DNA of 64,000 nucleotides from Clostridium jeddahitimonense (lineage in GTDB: Bacteria; Bacillota; Clostridia; Clostridiales; Clostridiaceae): assembly GCA_000753455.2 (NCBI GenBank), contig LM994670.1:3162507-3226506 (forward strand), written 5' to 3'. Position 1 is the first letter of the stretch, and every line of letters starts with the position of its first letter. The position numbers and the translations under genes were made by a program. Shown here piece after piece: positions 16,553 to 26,383 of the stretch. Under the pieces are notes generated by a model, which had not been told where the DNA came from, searched no databases, and saw nothing but the letters and a program-made list of their open reading frames with translations.

Positions 16553-19500
16553 TTATTTAATTGTAGCTATGTTCATTAATATACCACTTAATTCACCATC
16601 TTCAAATACGACATGAACTCCATATATTCCTGCTTTTAAATTAGAAACATCTAAACTAACTTCTGCATCACCATTCACAGCTCTTTCATCTAACACAGTA
16701 CCAGTACTGTCTACTAATGTAACTTTTGTAGCTACATTCTTTCCAGCTCTATTATAAGCTTCTGTATTAACTGTAACAGTTCCATCAACTACTTTTAATT
16801 CGCCTACTGGTACATATTGATTTTTAAAATTAGCTTTTTCTAACTTCTTTAATTTAGCTAATGGTCTAAGATCCTTTATCTCATTATATTCTGATTCAAT
16901 ACTTACTAAATTCTTAGCATATTGTAATCCTTCTAAGTTAGTAACACCACTTAAACTTAATTCAGTTAATCTTCTCATATCACCAATAGTAAATCCTTCA
17001 GACTTCCCTAAAGCACTAGATAAAGATTTAGCTAAATACTTGTCTGGTATGTTTACAACTTCATCTAAATTTATTACTATTAACGATTTAACTGATTCTT
17101 GTAGTTCTACAGTTACATTATCTACAGTATCTTGGTTAGAATTCTTATCTTCTAAAACTTGCTCTGCTTTAGCTAAAGCTATTTGCATTGCATTAAAAGA
17201 TTCTTCTGTATAGTCATCTTCATTTAAATTTTTAGCTTCGTTTACTAAATTATTTAATTCAGTTTTGTCTATTCTTGATTCATTTACATAGTGTAATTTA
17301 GTATCACCGAAAGTTGCATGGTCAGAACCATTTCCGTTACCACCATCTTTAACTACTAACTTTAATTCTTTAGCATCTGCTAAATTTACTTCTACATATT
17401 TTTGCTTATCTTTAGCTCTCATTACGCCACTATCATAAGCTAACTTACCGTCAACATATATTTCAAACTGTACTTGACCTACAGTATGATACATTGCCCT
17501 ATCTACACCTATATAAGTGCTGAACATATCTGCATTTTTATCAGTTAAGTCATATATAACTGTACTTGTTGAATGCATTCCTAAACCTTTTTCATACTCA
17601 ACTGCTTCGTTATTTTCACCTGTAAGTGTTAACTTTCCACCATTCATAGCTACATCCTTTTGAGCTTGTCTATAGTTATTAGATTGACTCTTCCAGTTAT
17701 AATCACTTAAGTAAGTGAAATCTTCCATGTTAAGTACTTTTATATTTCTAGTAGCTACTGTAGTATTTCCATCAGAATCTTCTACTGTATATGTTATTGG
17801 ATATATACCTACTCTATTAGTATTAACTTTATCTTCTCCACTTATCTTAACGTTTTTAGTTATATCTCCGTCTTCTTTATCCGTAGCTTCAATATTACCT
17901 ATTATATTCTCTAAAGTGTCTCCCACTTTTATTGCTTGAGATTCATCTATATTTATCACTGGCTTAGAGTTGTTTCCTATTAATTTAGGTTCAACTATTA
18001 TACCATGGTCATAAGCATCACTACCATCTGCTATGCCAACTTCTATTTTAAGCTCTTTAACACCTTTTATATTTAACTTAAAATGCTTTAAGTCATCAGC
18101 ATATCCCATTTTACCAGTTTCAGCTAGAACATTTCCATCAGCTATTACCTTAAAGTCTATGGATGTTCTGCTTGCTGCTTTACTGGAGTCTGCACCTAAT
18201 TTAATATCTAAGGTTTCATAAGAATGTTCCCCTAAGTCATATAGTACATAACCATTTGCATGAATTCCTATACCTTTTGAGAACTTTTTAGATATACCAT
18301 TTACTCTACCAAAAATGTCCCTGTTAAATCTAGGAGAACCCCAACCTACCTGAACATCTTTATGTTCTAAATCACTTAGGTAAGCAAAATCACTTACTAC
18401 TGTTACTGTACTAGTATCTGTTAAAGTTACTCCCTCTTGAGTTATCTTATAAGTTACTTCATACTCACCTTTTCTAGATGTATCTACATTATGTTCTACT
18501 ATTATATTATCAAGTTTGTTACCTTGATAATCAACAGCTTTTACATAATCTAGAGGGTTAAACTCCTTATTAAGCTCTATAACTATGTCCTTTTGAGCTT
18601 CTAACTTATGTGCATGTGCTTTAACACTTACACCTTCTGCACTGTTTAGATCATTGCTAAAAGCAACAACCTCATAAGTATGATTAGTTCCCATTACAGC
18701 TTCTTTATCTACATAAGTTTCCTTATTTGTAAATCCTATTAAGCTTCCATCTCTGTATATTTCGTATCCTAAAAGACTCTTATTATTTTCTCTATCTATT
18801 TCCATAGTTAAAGTTACATTTTCTTCATTTACTTTTGGGTGTAATTTTAAATTGAAGTTTTCATTAAATGCTTCACCCTCTTTTAGATATTTGTTATCAT
18901 TCATGTACCATAGCTTTTTAGTTGTTTTTTGATATTGTTTCATGTGTTCTGCTGTTTCCTCATTTACACGGAAGCCATGTCTAGCAAAATGTTCAGTTAA
19001 GTCCATTTGCATTACATTAGATGCAGCAATTACCCAAGCTTCATGCTTGTTATCCCAGCTTCCACCACCTAATGAAGTATTGGCTCTAAACTCTTGTTGT
19101 AATCTAGGCCAGAATGTTTCATCATATAACTGTAATTGCCATAATGGAGCTATGTGTTGTAAATTAGAGTAATCATTTTCTGGATACCAAATATTATTTG
19201 AGTAATCCTCCCTTGTTACCTTAGGGAATATATTAGCTTCGTATTGGTTTTGTTGAGAAAATCTACTTGCCTTTCCTTCTAATACTTCAAAATGTAAAGG
19301 TAACATATTATTTGTAACTTCTACTACACTCATTCTAGCAGTATCCATATTATGTCCTAATTCATGCATTAATCCCCAACCAGTGTTATAGCCTAAAACT
19401 GCTCCCTGCTCATTTTGGTTATAACCTGTTATACCATTACCTGCATTCATGAAGCCACCATTATCTAACCACTTTAACATTGATACATATCTGTAATTGT

Positions 19501-22500
19501 AGTCTGAGTTTACTTCACTTGAACCATCAAAGCCCCAGAATTTCATTGCTTCTGCTACTATTCCATCTACCTTATTTGCAGTGTATGAAGGAAGTAAATT
19601 ATTCTTTTTGTACCAATCCAAAGCATATGTTGCTCTAGTGTTAACTAAGTTCTTCTTACTAAATACTTCATATACATCTGGTAGTGTAGGATCTTTTTCT
19701 AGCTTATCAACATATTCTTCTAGTTCCTTCATTATAGCTTCATCAGAATCTTGTCCTAATACGAAAGCAGGATATTCAAAAGCACCTTCTATTTTTATCT
19801 TAGGACTTCTTATTTGTTGCTCCTTTGTATAAGGGTTAACAGTGTATAATACCCCTGCCTTAGCTACATTTGGTCTTAATTCATTAGAATTAAGTTCAGG
19901 TATTGTAATAACATTTTTACCAGGAGATAATCTTAAATCAACATTACCATTATGTTGAGAATCCATTTGCTTAAACACTAATCTAGGAGTTGGTGTTCCT
20001 GGTTCTACATCTACATAAACAGTTATTTGTTGTCCTGACTTAACTGCTAAACCTGTTGGTTGCCAATCTTGGAAGTTCCACATTTGTCTTTTTTGAGATT
20101 CTTTTATAGAGTCTCCTCTAGATTCTAATTCATACACATACTGTTTAGCTTGTTCAGGATTTTGAACTATATCTTTAGCTCTTTTTATATATTCCATTAA
20201 TTCTTCTTTTAATGGATGTGTGTTAACTTCTCTCTCTAAAGTTTCTATTTCTTCTATTGTGTCATACTCATCAACTAATTCATTCATTAAATCATTTGTA
20301 AACATGTTATAGACTTTATTAGCTATAGAGTCTTGTTTTAAGAAAATTAATTCATTTAAGGTAGCCCAGCTTTGATCTCCTTTAACTACTCTTATTTTTA
20401 ATCTTTGGAATTTAGTAGGCTCAAACTTTGCCTCAACTAAACCAGTAGTTTTATCTGCTTTTGCAGTAGATACTAGTTTGAAGTTATCTCCTTTTGTTGT
20501 AGCAGAAGCATAAATTTCAAATTCCTCTAAGAAACCTTTTCTGTCTGATTTTCTAGCACCATAAGCTATTCTATCTATAGTTACTGGATTTATAAATTCT
20601 ACAGTAACTTCATTTTTCCAGTCTTCTTTATTAGATGTATTAGTTTCCCAATATGTATCTAAATCACCGTCTATGGCATTATCTATTCTCATAGTAGACC
20701 ATTGTCCACCGTTGTTAGATATTTTCTTTATATTATCTCTATTTATAACAAACTGATCCATGTACTCCTTATTGTTATAATGGTTAAACTTTTTAGTTTT
20801 ACTTACAGTTGCTTCAACTTCTCCTTGTTCAACCAAAGCCTTAGCATTTTCTATATCTTCTTTAAAATCTTCGTAGAATGGATGTACTTTAACTTCATCT
20901 TCTAATTTATTTAAAGCTTCCATATTAGCATATTCTTCGCTTACAGTATTCATAGTTTCGTCTGTGAATAAGTTAGCCATTTTATCTATAATTGTGTCTT
21001 GTTTATATAAACCAAACTCATAAGCTAGTGCAAAGTTTTCATAAGCTTTAGTGTATACAAACTTAACTCTTCTAGCTTCTGTCGGATTAAACTTTATAGA
21101 AACTGAATCATTAGTTCTACTTGCTCCACCACTTGTAACCTTTTCGAAAGTATCACCTTCTAAAGTTTTAGATACATATATATCAAACTCTTCTGCAAAT
21201 CCTCTAGCTCTAGGTGAAGTGTAAATTACCTTATCTATAGTTTCTAGTTTATCTAATGTCATAGTAACTTCATTAGTATGGCTTTCGTTATTTGTTCTAT
21301 TTGAATGCCAAGAAGTTTCAACATTACCATCTATTGCTCTTGCTATTACATCATTAGCATAGTGACCCCCGTTAGTAGTTATGTTTACTATACGCTCATT
21401 ATCTATTTTATAAGTCTTATCATACTCTGCTAACTCAGGTGAACCAAACTCTTTAAATTTGGATACTCTTGCATCCACATATGTAGCTTTATTATTTTCA
21501 AGTATTAATCTAGCATCATTTATACCTTCTTTATATAAATTATATAAAGGGTGTTGCTCTAATTCTTTAGCAAACTTTTCTAGCTTCTCTATAGAATTAA
21601 ACTCACTACTTATTTCATTTTTCTTATCATTTGTAAATAATGTAGCGTACCTTTCACTTAATTCATCTTGCTTATATAATCTCATTTCTGAAGCAAATGC
21701 CCTACCACTGTTACATTCGTTAAATACTAATTTAACTCTTTTAACTTTTGTAGGAGCGAACTTGAATTCAACCATGTCACTTGTTACACTAGCTTCTCCA
21801 TCGGCTATTTTTTGGAATGTTTCTCCTTTAGAAGTTTCTGAAACATGTATTTCAAACTTAGTAGGAAATCCTTTGCTATTTACACTTCTAGCTTTATAAG
21901 CTAATCTATCTATAACTTGTGCTTCATCTAAAGTTAAAGTTATTTCATTTGTAAAATCTGTACTGTTACTTCTGTTAGTTTCCCAATGTGTATTAGGGTC
22001 ACCATCAAACATATATTCATATTTAGTACCGTGATATATTCCACCATTAGCTTCTACTTTAGTTATTTTATTTGTTGATATCATAAATTTTTCATTATAA
22101 GCATCTTGATATTCTGTACCATATGCAGTTAATTTCGATACTTTAGCTATACCACTTTCTAGTTCTTTCCCTTCTAATATAGCTATAGCATTATCTATAT
22201 CTTCCTTGAAGTTTGCATAGAACGGATGATCTTTAGCTTCTTTTTCTAAAGCTTTAAGATCTTCTAAGTTAGCAAAATCAGGGCTAACTTCATTCATGTT
22301 ATTGTCAGTGAAAAGTGTTTCCATTTTATCTAAAGTTTCATCTTCTTTGTAGAACCAAAACTCGGAAGCACTTGCCCAACCATTATGAACATCAGAGAAT
22401 ATAAACTTAACTCTCTTAGCTTCTACTGTATCAAATTTAAATTCAACCATATCTCCAGTTACTTTAGTGCTTGTAACTTCTCCAACTAATTTGTAATCTC

Positions 22501-22951
22501 CATCTTCTGTTTCAGATACTAGAATTTGTGCAGTTTTAGGATAACCTTTAGGTTTCGCCCCATCTTGTCTAGTAGCATAAGCTAATCTGTTTATTTTTTC
22601 AACATTTTCAAATTCAAATTCTACTTCGTTTTTAAAGTCTGCTTTATTCTCTATTCCAGTTTCCCAGTGTGTTTCTAATTTGCCATCTATAGCATTAGTT
22701 ATAACACTTTGATTGTACTTCCCCCCATTATTAGTTATTGATTTTACATTTACCCTATAAGCTTCATTATACTTAGTGAAGTTTTCATAATCCTTCATTT
22801 TGAAATTCTCCACCACCATATTTGGGCTTACTTCTTTTACTATGCCTGTTGCTTTATTTCTTGCAATTTCATCTGCAAAAGCACTCATTGTTGGCATAGT
22901 ATTAGTAACTACTATAGACATAGCTACTAATGCTGCGATTTTTCTTTTCAT
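16553..22951 (-). CDS. Secreted M60-family metallopeptidase with multiple F5/8C and NPCBM modules
   Basis: A 2132-residue exported protein. The signal peptide ends near residue 27 (AFA-DE). Four discoidin-like F5/8 type C carbohydrate-binding modules follow (about 48-200, 285-425, 505-650, 740-880; each with NGG...AIDG...T.WETG or variant). The M60 peptidase covers about 1000-1400, with HELGH at 1196-1200 and a downstream glutamate (VVEVTNN) completing the zinc gluzincin site. Then come NPCBM (1523-1665), a DUF5011 Ig-like repeat, a second NPCBM (1745-1890), FIVAR (1892-1955) and a leucine-rich patch near 1965-2040. M60 enzymes cleave mucin-type glycoproteins. No LPXTG anchor, so it is probably released. 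A c-di-GMP riboswitch lies upstream. Confidence 0.93.
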   Translation of the reverse strand: MKRKIAALVAMSIVVTNTMPTMSAFADEIARNKATGIVKEVSPNMVVENFKMKDYENFTKYNEAYRVNVKSITNNGGKYNQSVITNAIDGKLETHWETGIENKADFKNEVEFEFENVEKINRLAYATRQDGAKPKGYPKTAQILVSETEDGDYKLVGEVTSTKVTGDMVEFKFDTVEAKRVKFIFSDVHNGWASASEFWFYKEDETLDKMETLFTDNNMNEVSPDFANLEDLKALEKEAKDHPFYANFKEDIDNAIAILEGKELESGIAKVSKLTAYGTEYQDAYNEKFMISTNKITKVEANGGIYHGTKYEYMFDGDPNTHWETNRSNSTDFTNEITLTLDEAQVIDRLAYKARSVNSKGFPTKFEIHVSETSKGETFQKIADGEASVTSDMVEFKFAPTKVKRVKLVFNECNSGRAFASEMRLYKQDELSERYATLFTNDKKNEISSEFNSIEKLEKFAKELEQHPLYNLYKEGINDARLILENNKATYVDARVSKFKEFGSPELAEYDKTYKIDNERIVNITTNGGHYANDVIARAIDGNVETSWHSNRTNNESHTNEVTMTLDKLETIDKVIYTSPRARGFAEEFDIYVSKTLEGDTFEKVTSGGASRTNDSVSIKFNPTEARRVKFVYTKAYENFALAYEFGLYKQDTIIDKMANLFTDETMNTVSEEYANMEALNKLEDEVKVHPFYEDFKEDIENAKALVEQGEVEATVSKTKKFNHYNNKEYMDQFVINRDNIKKISNNGGQWSTMRIDNAIDGDLDTYWETNTSNKEDWKNEVTVEFINPVTIDRIAYGARKSDRKGFLEEFEIYASATTKGDNFKLVSTAKADKTTGLVEAKFEPTKFQRLKIRVVKGDQSWATLNELIFLKQDSIANKVYNMFTNDLMNELVDEYDTIEEIETLEREVNTHPLKEELMEYIKRAKDIVQNPEQAKQYVYELESRGDSIKESQKRQMWNFQDWQPTGLAVKSGQQITVYVDVEPGTPTPRLVFKQMDSQHNGNVDLRLSPGKNVITIPELNSNELRPNVAKAGVLYTVNPYTKEQQIRSPKIKIEGAFEYPAFVLGQDSDEAIMKELEEYVDKLEKDPTLPDVYEVFSKKNLVNTRATYALDWYKKNNLLPSYTANKVDGIVAEAMKFWGFDGSSEVNSDYNYRYVSMLKWLDNGGFMNAGNGITGYNQNEQGAVLGYNTGWGLMHELGHNMDTARMSVVEVTNNMLPLHFEVLEGKASRFSQQNQYEANIFPKVTREDYSNNIWYPENDYSNLQHIAPLWQLQLYDETFWPRLQQEFRANTSLGGGSWDNKHEAWVIAASNVMQMDLTEHFARHGFRVNEETAEHMKQYQKTTKKLWYMNDNKYLKEGEAFNENFNLKLHPKVNEENVTLTMEIDRENNKSLLGYEIYRDGSLIGFTNKETYVDKEAVMGTNHTYEVVAFSNDLNSAEGVSVKAHAHKLEAQKDIVIELNKEFNPLDYVKAVDYQGNKLDNIIVEHNVDTSRKGEYEVTYKITQEGVTLTDTSTVTVVSDFAYLSDLEHKDVQVGWGSPRFNRDIFGRVNGISKKFSKGIGIHANGYVLYDLGEHSYETLDIKLGADSSKAASRTSIDFKVIADGNVLAETGKMGYADDLKHFKLNIKGVKELKIEVGIADGSDAYDHGIIVEPKLIGNNSKPVINIDESQAIKVGDTLENIIGNIEATDKEDGDITKNVKISGEDKVNTNRVGIYPITYTVEDSDGNTTVATRNIKVLNMEDFTYLSDYNWKSQSNNYRQAQKDVAMNGGKLTLTGENNEAVEYEKGLGMHSTSTVIYDLTDKNADMFSTYIGVDRAMYHTVGQVQFEIYVDGKLAYDSGVMRAKDKQKYVEVNLADAKELKLVVKDGGNGNGSDHATFGDTKLHYVNESRIDKTELNNLVNEAKNLNEDDYTEESFNAMQIALAKAEQVLEDKNSNQDTVDNVTVELQESVKSLIVINLDEVVNIPDKYLAKSLSSALGKSEGFTIGDMRRLTELSLSGVTNLEGLQYAKNLVSIESEYNEIKDLRPLAKLKKLEKANFKNQYVPVGELKVVDGTVTVNTEAYNRAGKNVATKVTLVDSTGTVLDERAVNGDAEVSLDVSNLKAGIYGVHVVFEDGELSGILMNIATIK

Positions 22952-23012
22952 ATTTACCCCTCCTGATTTTTCCCCCTCAGAAGTACATTATAGATAAATT
23001 TTATTTAAGAAT

Positions 23013-23040
23013 AAAAAAAGTTACTCAAAAAGAGTAACTT
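23013..23040 (-). terminator. Riboswitch-controlled terminator before M60 gene 1
   Basis: A 9-base-pair stem (AAGTTACTC/GAGTAACTT) is followed on the minus strand by seven T residues. Its 5' segment TACTCTTT can instead pair with AAAGAGTA just 3' of the c-di-GMP aptamer, a plausible antiterminator. Confidence 0.85.
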
Positions 23041-23127
23041 AATACAGACTTGATAATTTAATATTTTTCATATAAATATACGCAATAATACTAACTATAA
23101 ATCGTAAAACAAAAAGTATAATGTACT

Positions 23128-23216
23128 CTTTGGCAACTGGCTGACATAGTTTTAAAACCTTAGTCCCTATAGCTTTGCGTCCCTATGTTTCCATAGGTTT
23201 GCCTATTAATTTTTTC
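23128..23216 (-). promoter_or_regulatory. c-di-GMP-I riboswitch (GEMM-I)
   Basis: Read on the minus strand: AGGCAAACC, a GAAA-capped stem (CTATGGAAACATAG), GGGACGCAAAGC, AGGGACTAAGG, then CAGCCAGTTGCC. This is the conserved order of the class I cyclic-di-GMP aptamer, including the tetraloop and receptor. With the terminator 90 bases downstream it predicts that the M60 peptidase is shut off at high c-di-GMP, that is, expressed in motile rather than sessile cells. Confidence 0.92.
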
Positions 23217-23480
23217 AACAAAATTCTATCATATTATATATTTTTTTGTCAATTATTATCCACTTTTTCAATTTTTACATTTATATCAAGAAATTATTTA
23301 ATTGCTATCGCTCCTGATGTTAACTTCAATACTATAAATTTATTAAATCTTTCTACTAAAGAAAAGATCTGAATTATTATTGAATAAATACAAAGAGCTC
23401 CCCCTAAAAATGGTAGATACTATGATTAATTATTAAAAGCAAAATTTAATTTTTATAAAGAATTTATTTCTATAAAATAG

Positions 23481-23512
23481 AAAAACCGTGCAGAAAAATC
23501 TGTACGGTTTTA
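23481..23512 (-). terminator. Terminator, proposed original terminator of ssrA
   Basis: A 12-base-pair stem (AAACCGTACAGA paired with TCTGCACGGTTT) ends in a T run on the minus strand. It begins two bases after a 12-base copy of the ssrA 3' end (23515-23526). It now serves the ABC permease gene, but its position matches that of a terminator directly behind an ancestral ssrA. Confidence 0.75.
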
Positions 23513-23514
23513 TT

Positions 23515-23526
23515 TGGTGGAGGCGA
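23515..23526 (-). repeat. att-like duplicate of the ssrA 3' end (oldest copy)
   Basis: TGGTGGAGGCGA on the + strand is identical to the ssrA terminus at 46709-46720. It is followed by TACGTTA, compared with GGCGTTA at the 30738 copy. Confidence 0.7.
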
Positions 23527-23551
23527 TACGTTAGCTTTAAAATCCATCACA

Positions 23552-25648
23552 TTAAAATATAACTCTACTTATTGCTATTATTACATAAACTATAACTACA
23601 GTATATACACTATTCTTTACCTTTTTAGACACTAAAAGAATAATTGACATAAATATTAAACTTAATAATAAAAGAACTATACTAGCTATTATAAGAACTA
23701 AGTATATCGGCATTTGTGCCCCCCAAAAGTCAGTTTCAAATATACTAATAGATTTTGCACTTATATTTGAAAATTCATAATATCTTGAAATAAATATATA
23801 TCTTACACCTATTGATATACTCATTATAATTATGGATAGTCCACTGCTTATAATTATTTTTATCTTTTCAATATTTTTTTTACCAAGTAATGTTGCGTGT
23901 AATATCCTATACTGTGAATTACTATATTCCATGGGAAATACTACAGACAAAATAAAAATCATTACTGTAAAATACAGTATAGATGCTGTCTTGAATATAT
24001 TATCATTATAATTGAATAAAATTTTATAAGCAGAGTCATATGCAAATTCGCTTTCTTTATGTTCTTTTACGAATTCATATTTCTCCCAAACTCTTTGAAA
24101 AGTATTATAATTGCTTAATATTTTGTTATGCTCTTCCTTCAAAGCAATAGCTTGCATCATAGTTATTTCTTTATTTTTTAGTGATTTATCAATCTCTTCT
24201 ATCTTCTTTTCTGCATTTTCAAACTTTTCTTTTTCATCATATAGAAATTCTTCTTTTTCACTAGTGAGCTTACCTTCAAGCTTTTTCATATACTGCTTAT
24301 ATTTTAATTCCCCACCAGATATATAATAACTATTATTAGTATATAAATAAGCTGTTGCTATAATAAATAATACAATGATTACTATCCCTTTTTTCATTAT
24401 TAAGATTTTATATAACTCATGCCTAAATAGACTGGTATGAGGCGAAAACTTTTTCCTTTTAAAATCTATAGACCTTACGCCTATTTTTTTGATTCTACAA
24501 TAAGCTATAATAATTGCTATGTCAGTAATAACTAAAAATGCTATAACAAATATTAGCCAAAGCTTATAAAGATTAATCGGCTGATTTAATATATTTATAT
24601 TTAAATATTCACCAAAAAACTTATTTATATCTAACAATCCCACCAGATTTAAATACTTAAAAATTGCATACTTAGATGTTGGAATAATTACTTTCCACAT
24701 AATATAACTTGCTACCATGATACTTCCAATACTTATGTATGGAATAAATATATAGCTTGATACTATTGCAATTAGTAACATTATATTTCCTATGATAATA
24801 AATACTATTGCCTTGCTAATTAAAAATATCAACAAATAAATACTAATGGATATTTTTAAAGTTGTAGTTGAAAAAATAGCAATGCTTTGTATTGTATAGC
24901 TTAAATTAGGAATAGATAAGTTCGCAAAAGAATATACAAGATTTCCTCCATAAAATATTACTGTAATAATAATACATGATAATTGAAAAGCCATTAATTT
25001 GCATATAGCAGTATGTAATTTCCCATATTTACTAACTCGTATTACCGCATGGAGATTCTTTTCCTTTTCGTAAAATATACTTATATATATAATTAGACAT
25101 ACCATTAAAATAATTAAAATATCTGTAATATAAAGTTCTGTTGCAACCTCAATCCACTTTCCACTTTGAAACTTTGGTTCTATTCCTTGCAATTCACTGT
25201 AATCTTTAACTGTTTTTTCAATATTCTTATTAGAATAGTTATTTCCAGATGAAGAATTAAATATTGAAATATCTGATATATTATCACCTTGTACTTGGGT
25301 TTTATATAAAAATTCATTGTATCCACATACTATTTTCAATTCATTAAGTACTTCTTTTAATAAAGTTTTTTCCTTTTCATAGCTATCAGTAAATTCAAAG
25401 TTACTTTCTTCTGTTAATCCATTATAATATCTATCCACATAATCAAACTTATCATTATCATTAAATCCATTTAATTTATCCTCTAGTTTTCTATAAGAAG
25501 AAAGGCTTGGCTTATAATCATTCTCTAATGTTGAATACCATAGCATGCCTATATTTAAGATAAACATAAAGATGAAGAAGGCAATGAATTTTTTATTTTT
25601 CCAAACCTTCATAAACTCATGTTTAAAAAGTTCAATAAAAACTGTCAT
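23552..25648 (-). CDS. ABC transporter permease with duplicated halves
   Basis: About 698 residues with roughly twelve membrane helices in two similar halves: each begins with an amphipathic H(E/D)-containing segment (LFKHEFMKVWKNKKF and LFRHELYKILIMKKG), a first helix, a large extracellular loop rich in charged residues, and then five helices. This is an ABC-2-like exporter permease fused in tandem. The ATG at 25648 follows GGAGGG and begins directly after the ATPase stop codon; the upstream ATG at 25666 is less likely. It should pair with the ATPase next to it. Substrate unknown; TCS-linked exporters of this shape often move antimicrobial peptides or antibiotics. Confidence 0.82.
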   Translation of the reverse strand: MTVFIELFKHEFMKVWKNKKFIAFFIFMFILNIGMLWYSTLENDYKPSLSSYRKLEDKLNGFNDNDKFDYVDRYYNGLTEESNFEFTDSYEKEKTLLKEVLNELKIVCGYNEFLYKTQVQGDNISDISIFNSSSGNNYSNKNIEKTVKDYSELQGIEPKFQSGKWIEVATELYITDILIILMVCLIIYISIFYEKEKNLHAVIRVSKYGKLHTAICKLMAFQLSCIIITVIFYGGNLVYSFANLSIPNLSYTIQSIAIFSTTTLKISISIYLLIFLISKAIVFIIIGNIMLLIAIVSSYIFIPYISIGSIMVASYIMWKVIIPTSKYAIFKYLNLVGLLDINKFFGEYLNINILNQPINLYKLWLIFVIAFLVITDIAIIIAYCRIKKIGVRSIDFKRKKFSPHTSLFRHELYKILIMKKGIVIIVLFIIATAYLYTNNSYYISGGELKYKQYMKKLEGKLTSEKEEFLYDEKEKFENAEKKIEEIDKSLKNKEITMMQAIALKEEHNKILSNYNTFQRVWEKYEFVKEHKESEFAYDSAYKILFNYNDNIFKTASILYFTVMIFILSVVFPMEYSNSQYRILHATLLGKKNIEKIKIIISSGLSIIIMSISIGVRYIFISRYYEFSNISAKSISIFETDFWGAQMPIYLVLIIASIVLLLLSLIFMSIILLVSKKVKNSVYTVVIVYVIIAISRVIF

Positions 25649-25649
25649 T

Positions 25650-26369
25650 TTATTTCCCTCCATCAAATATCTTCATATAAACATCTTCTAAAGTTCCAGT
25701 ACTAGCATATTTATCTATTAATTTCTCTGATGTACCGACTTCTACAATTTTTCCATCCTTAATGATTATTATTTCCTTTGAAATAGATTGAATATCTGAC
25801 ACTACATGAGTTGCAACCAAAATTATTTTTTCTTTAGATATACTAAATAATAATTCTCTTACTCTTACTCTTTCTTTTGGATCTAATCCCGCTGTTGGCT
25901 CATCCATAATAAGTATTTTAGGAATACCCATAATAGCTTGAGCTATCAAAATTCTCTGTTTCATGCCGCCAGAGTAACCCCCTATTTTTTTATCTAACTC
26001 ATTTAATAAATTAACATCTTTAGCTACTCTTTCAATTTCTTTCTTTAAAATCTTCTTTGATATTCCTTTTAATGTACCCATATAAGCTAAAAATCTTCTT
26101 CCAGTAAACTCTTCATATAATCCTTGTTGCTGCGGTGCAAATCCTATGTCCTTTAAAAAATCTTTCCCTAAGCTTTTAACATTATTTCCATTATATAAAA
26201 TTTCACCTTTATCCATATCAATGTTATCTGTGATAATATTCATAAGTGTCGACTTTCCTGCACCATTAGGTCCAAGCAATCCATATACTCCATAATCTAG
26301 CTTTATAGATATATTATTTAACGCAACCTTTTTATCATATGTCTTATATAAACCCTTTATTTCTAACAT
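25650..26369 (-). CDS. ABC transporter ATP-binding protein
   Basis: A 239-residue ATPase subunit with Walker A GPNGAGKST, Q loop GFAPQQQG, signature YSGGMKQRI, Walker B ILIMDEPTAGLDP and the switch histidine in VATHVVSD. The start follows GAGGAGG, and the stop is followed at once by the permease ATG, so the two subunits are cotranslated. It belongs to the DrrA/CcmA-type exporter ATPases. The operon with a lipoprotein and a two-component system points to regulated export or resistance. Confidence 0.92.
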   Translation of the reverse strand: MLEIKGLYKTYDKKVALNNISIKLDYGVYGLLGPNGAGKSTLMNIITDNIDMDKGEILYNGNNVKSLGKDFLKDIGFAPQQQGLYEEFTGRRFLAYMGTLKGISKKILKKEIERVAKDVNLLNELDKKIGGYSGGMKQRILIAQAIMGIPKILIMDEPTAGLDPKERVRVRELLFSISKEKIILVATHVVSDIQSISKEIIIIKDGKIVEVGTSEKLIDKYASTGTLEDVYMKIFDGGK

Positions 26370-26383
26370 ATCTAATGCCTCCT

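Noticed and set aside
12764..23512. Similarity of the terminators at 12764 and 23481 (both with ACCGTACAG cores) as evidence of a duplication
   Set aside because: Only the hairpin core is similar and the flanks differ; convergent terminator sequences are enough to explain it.
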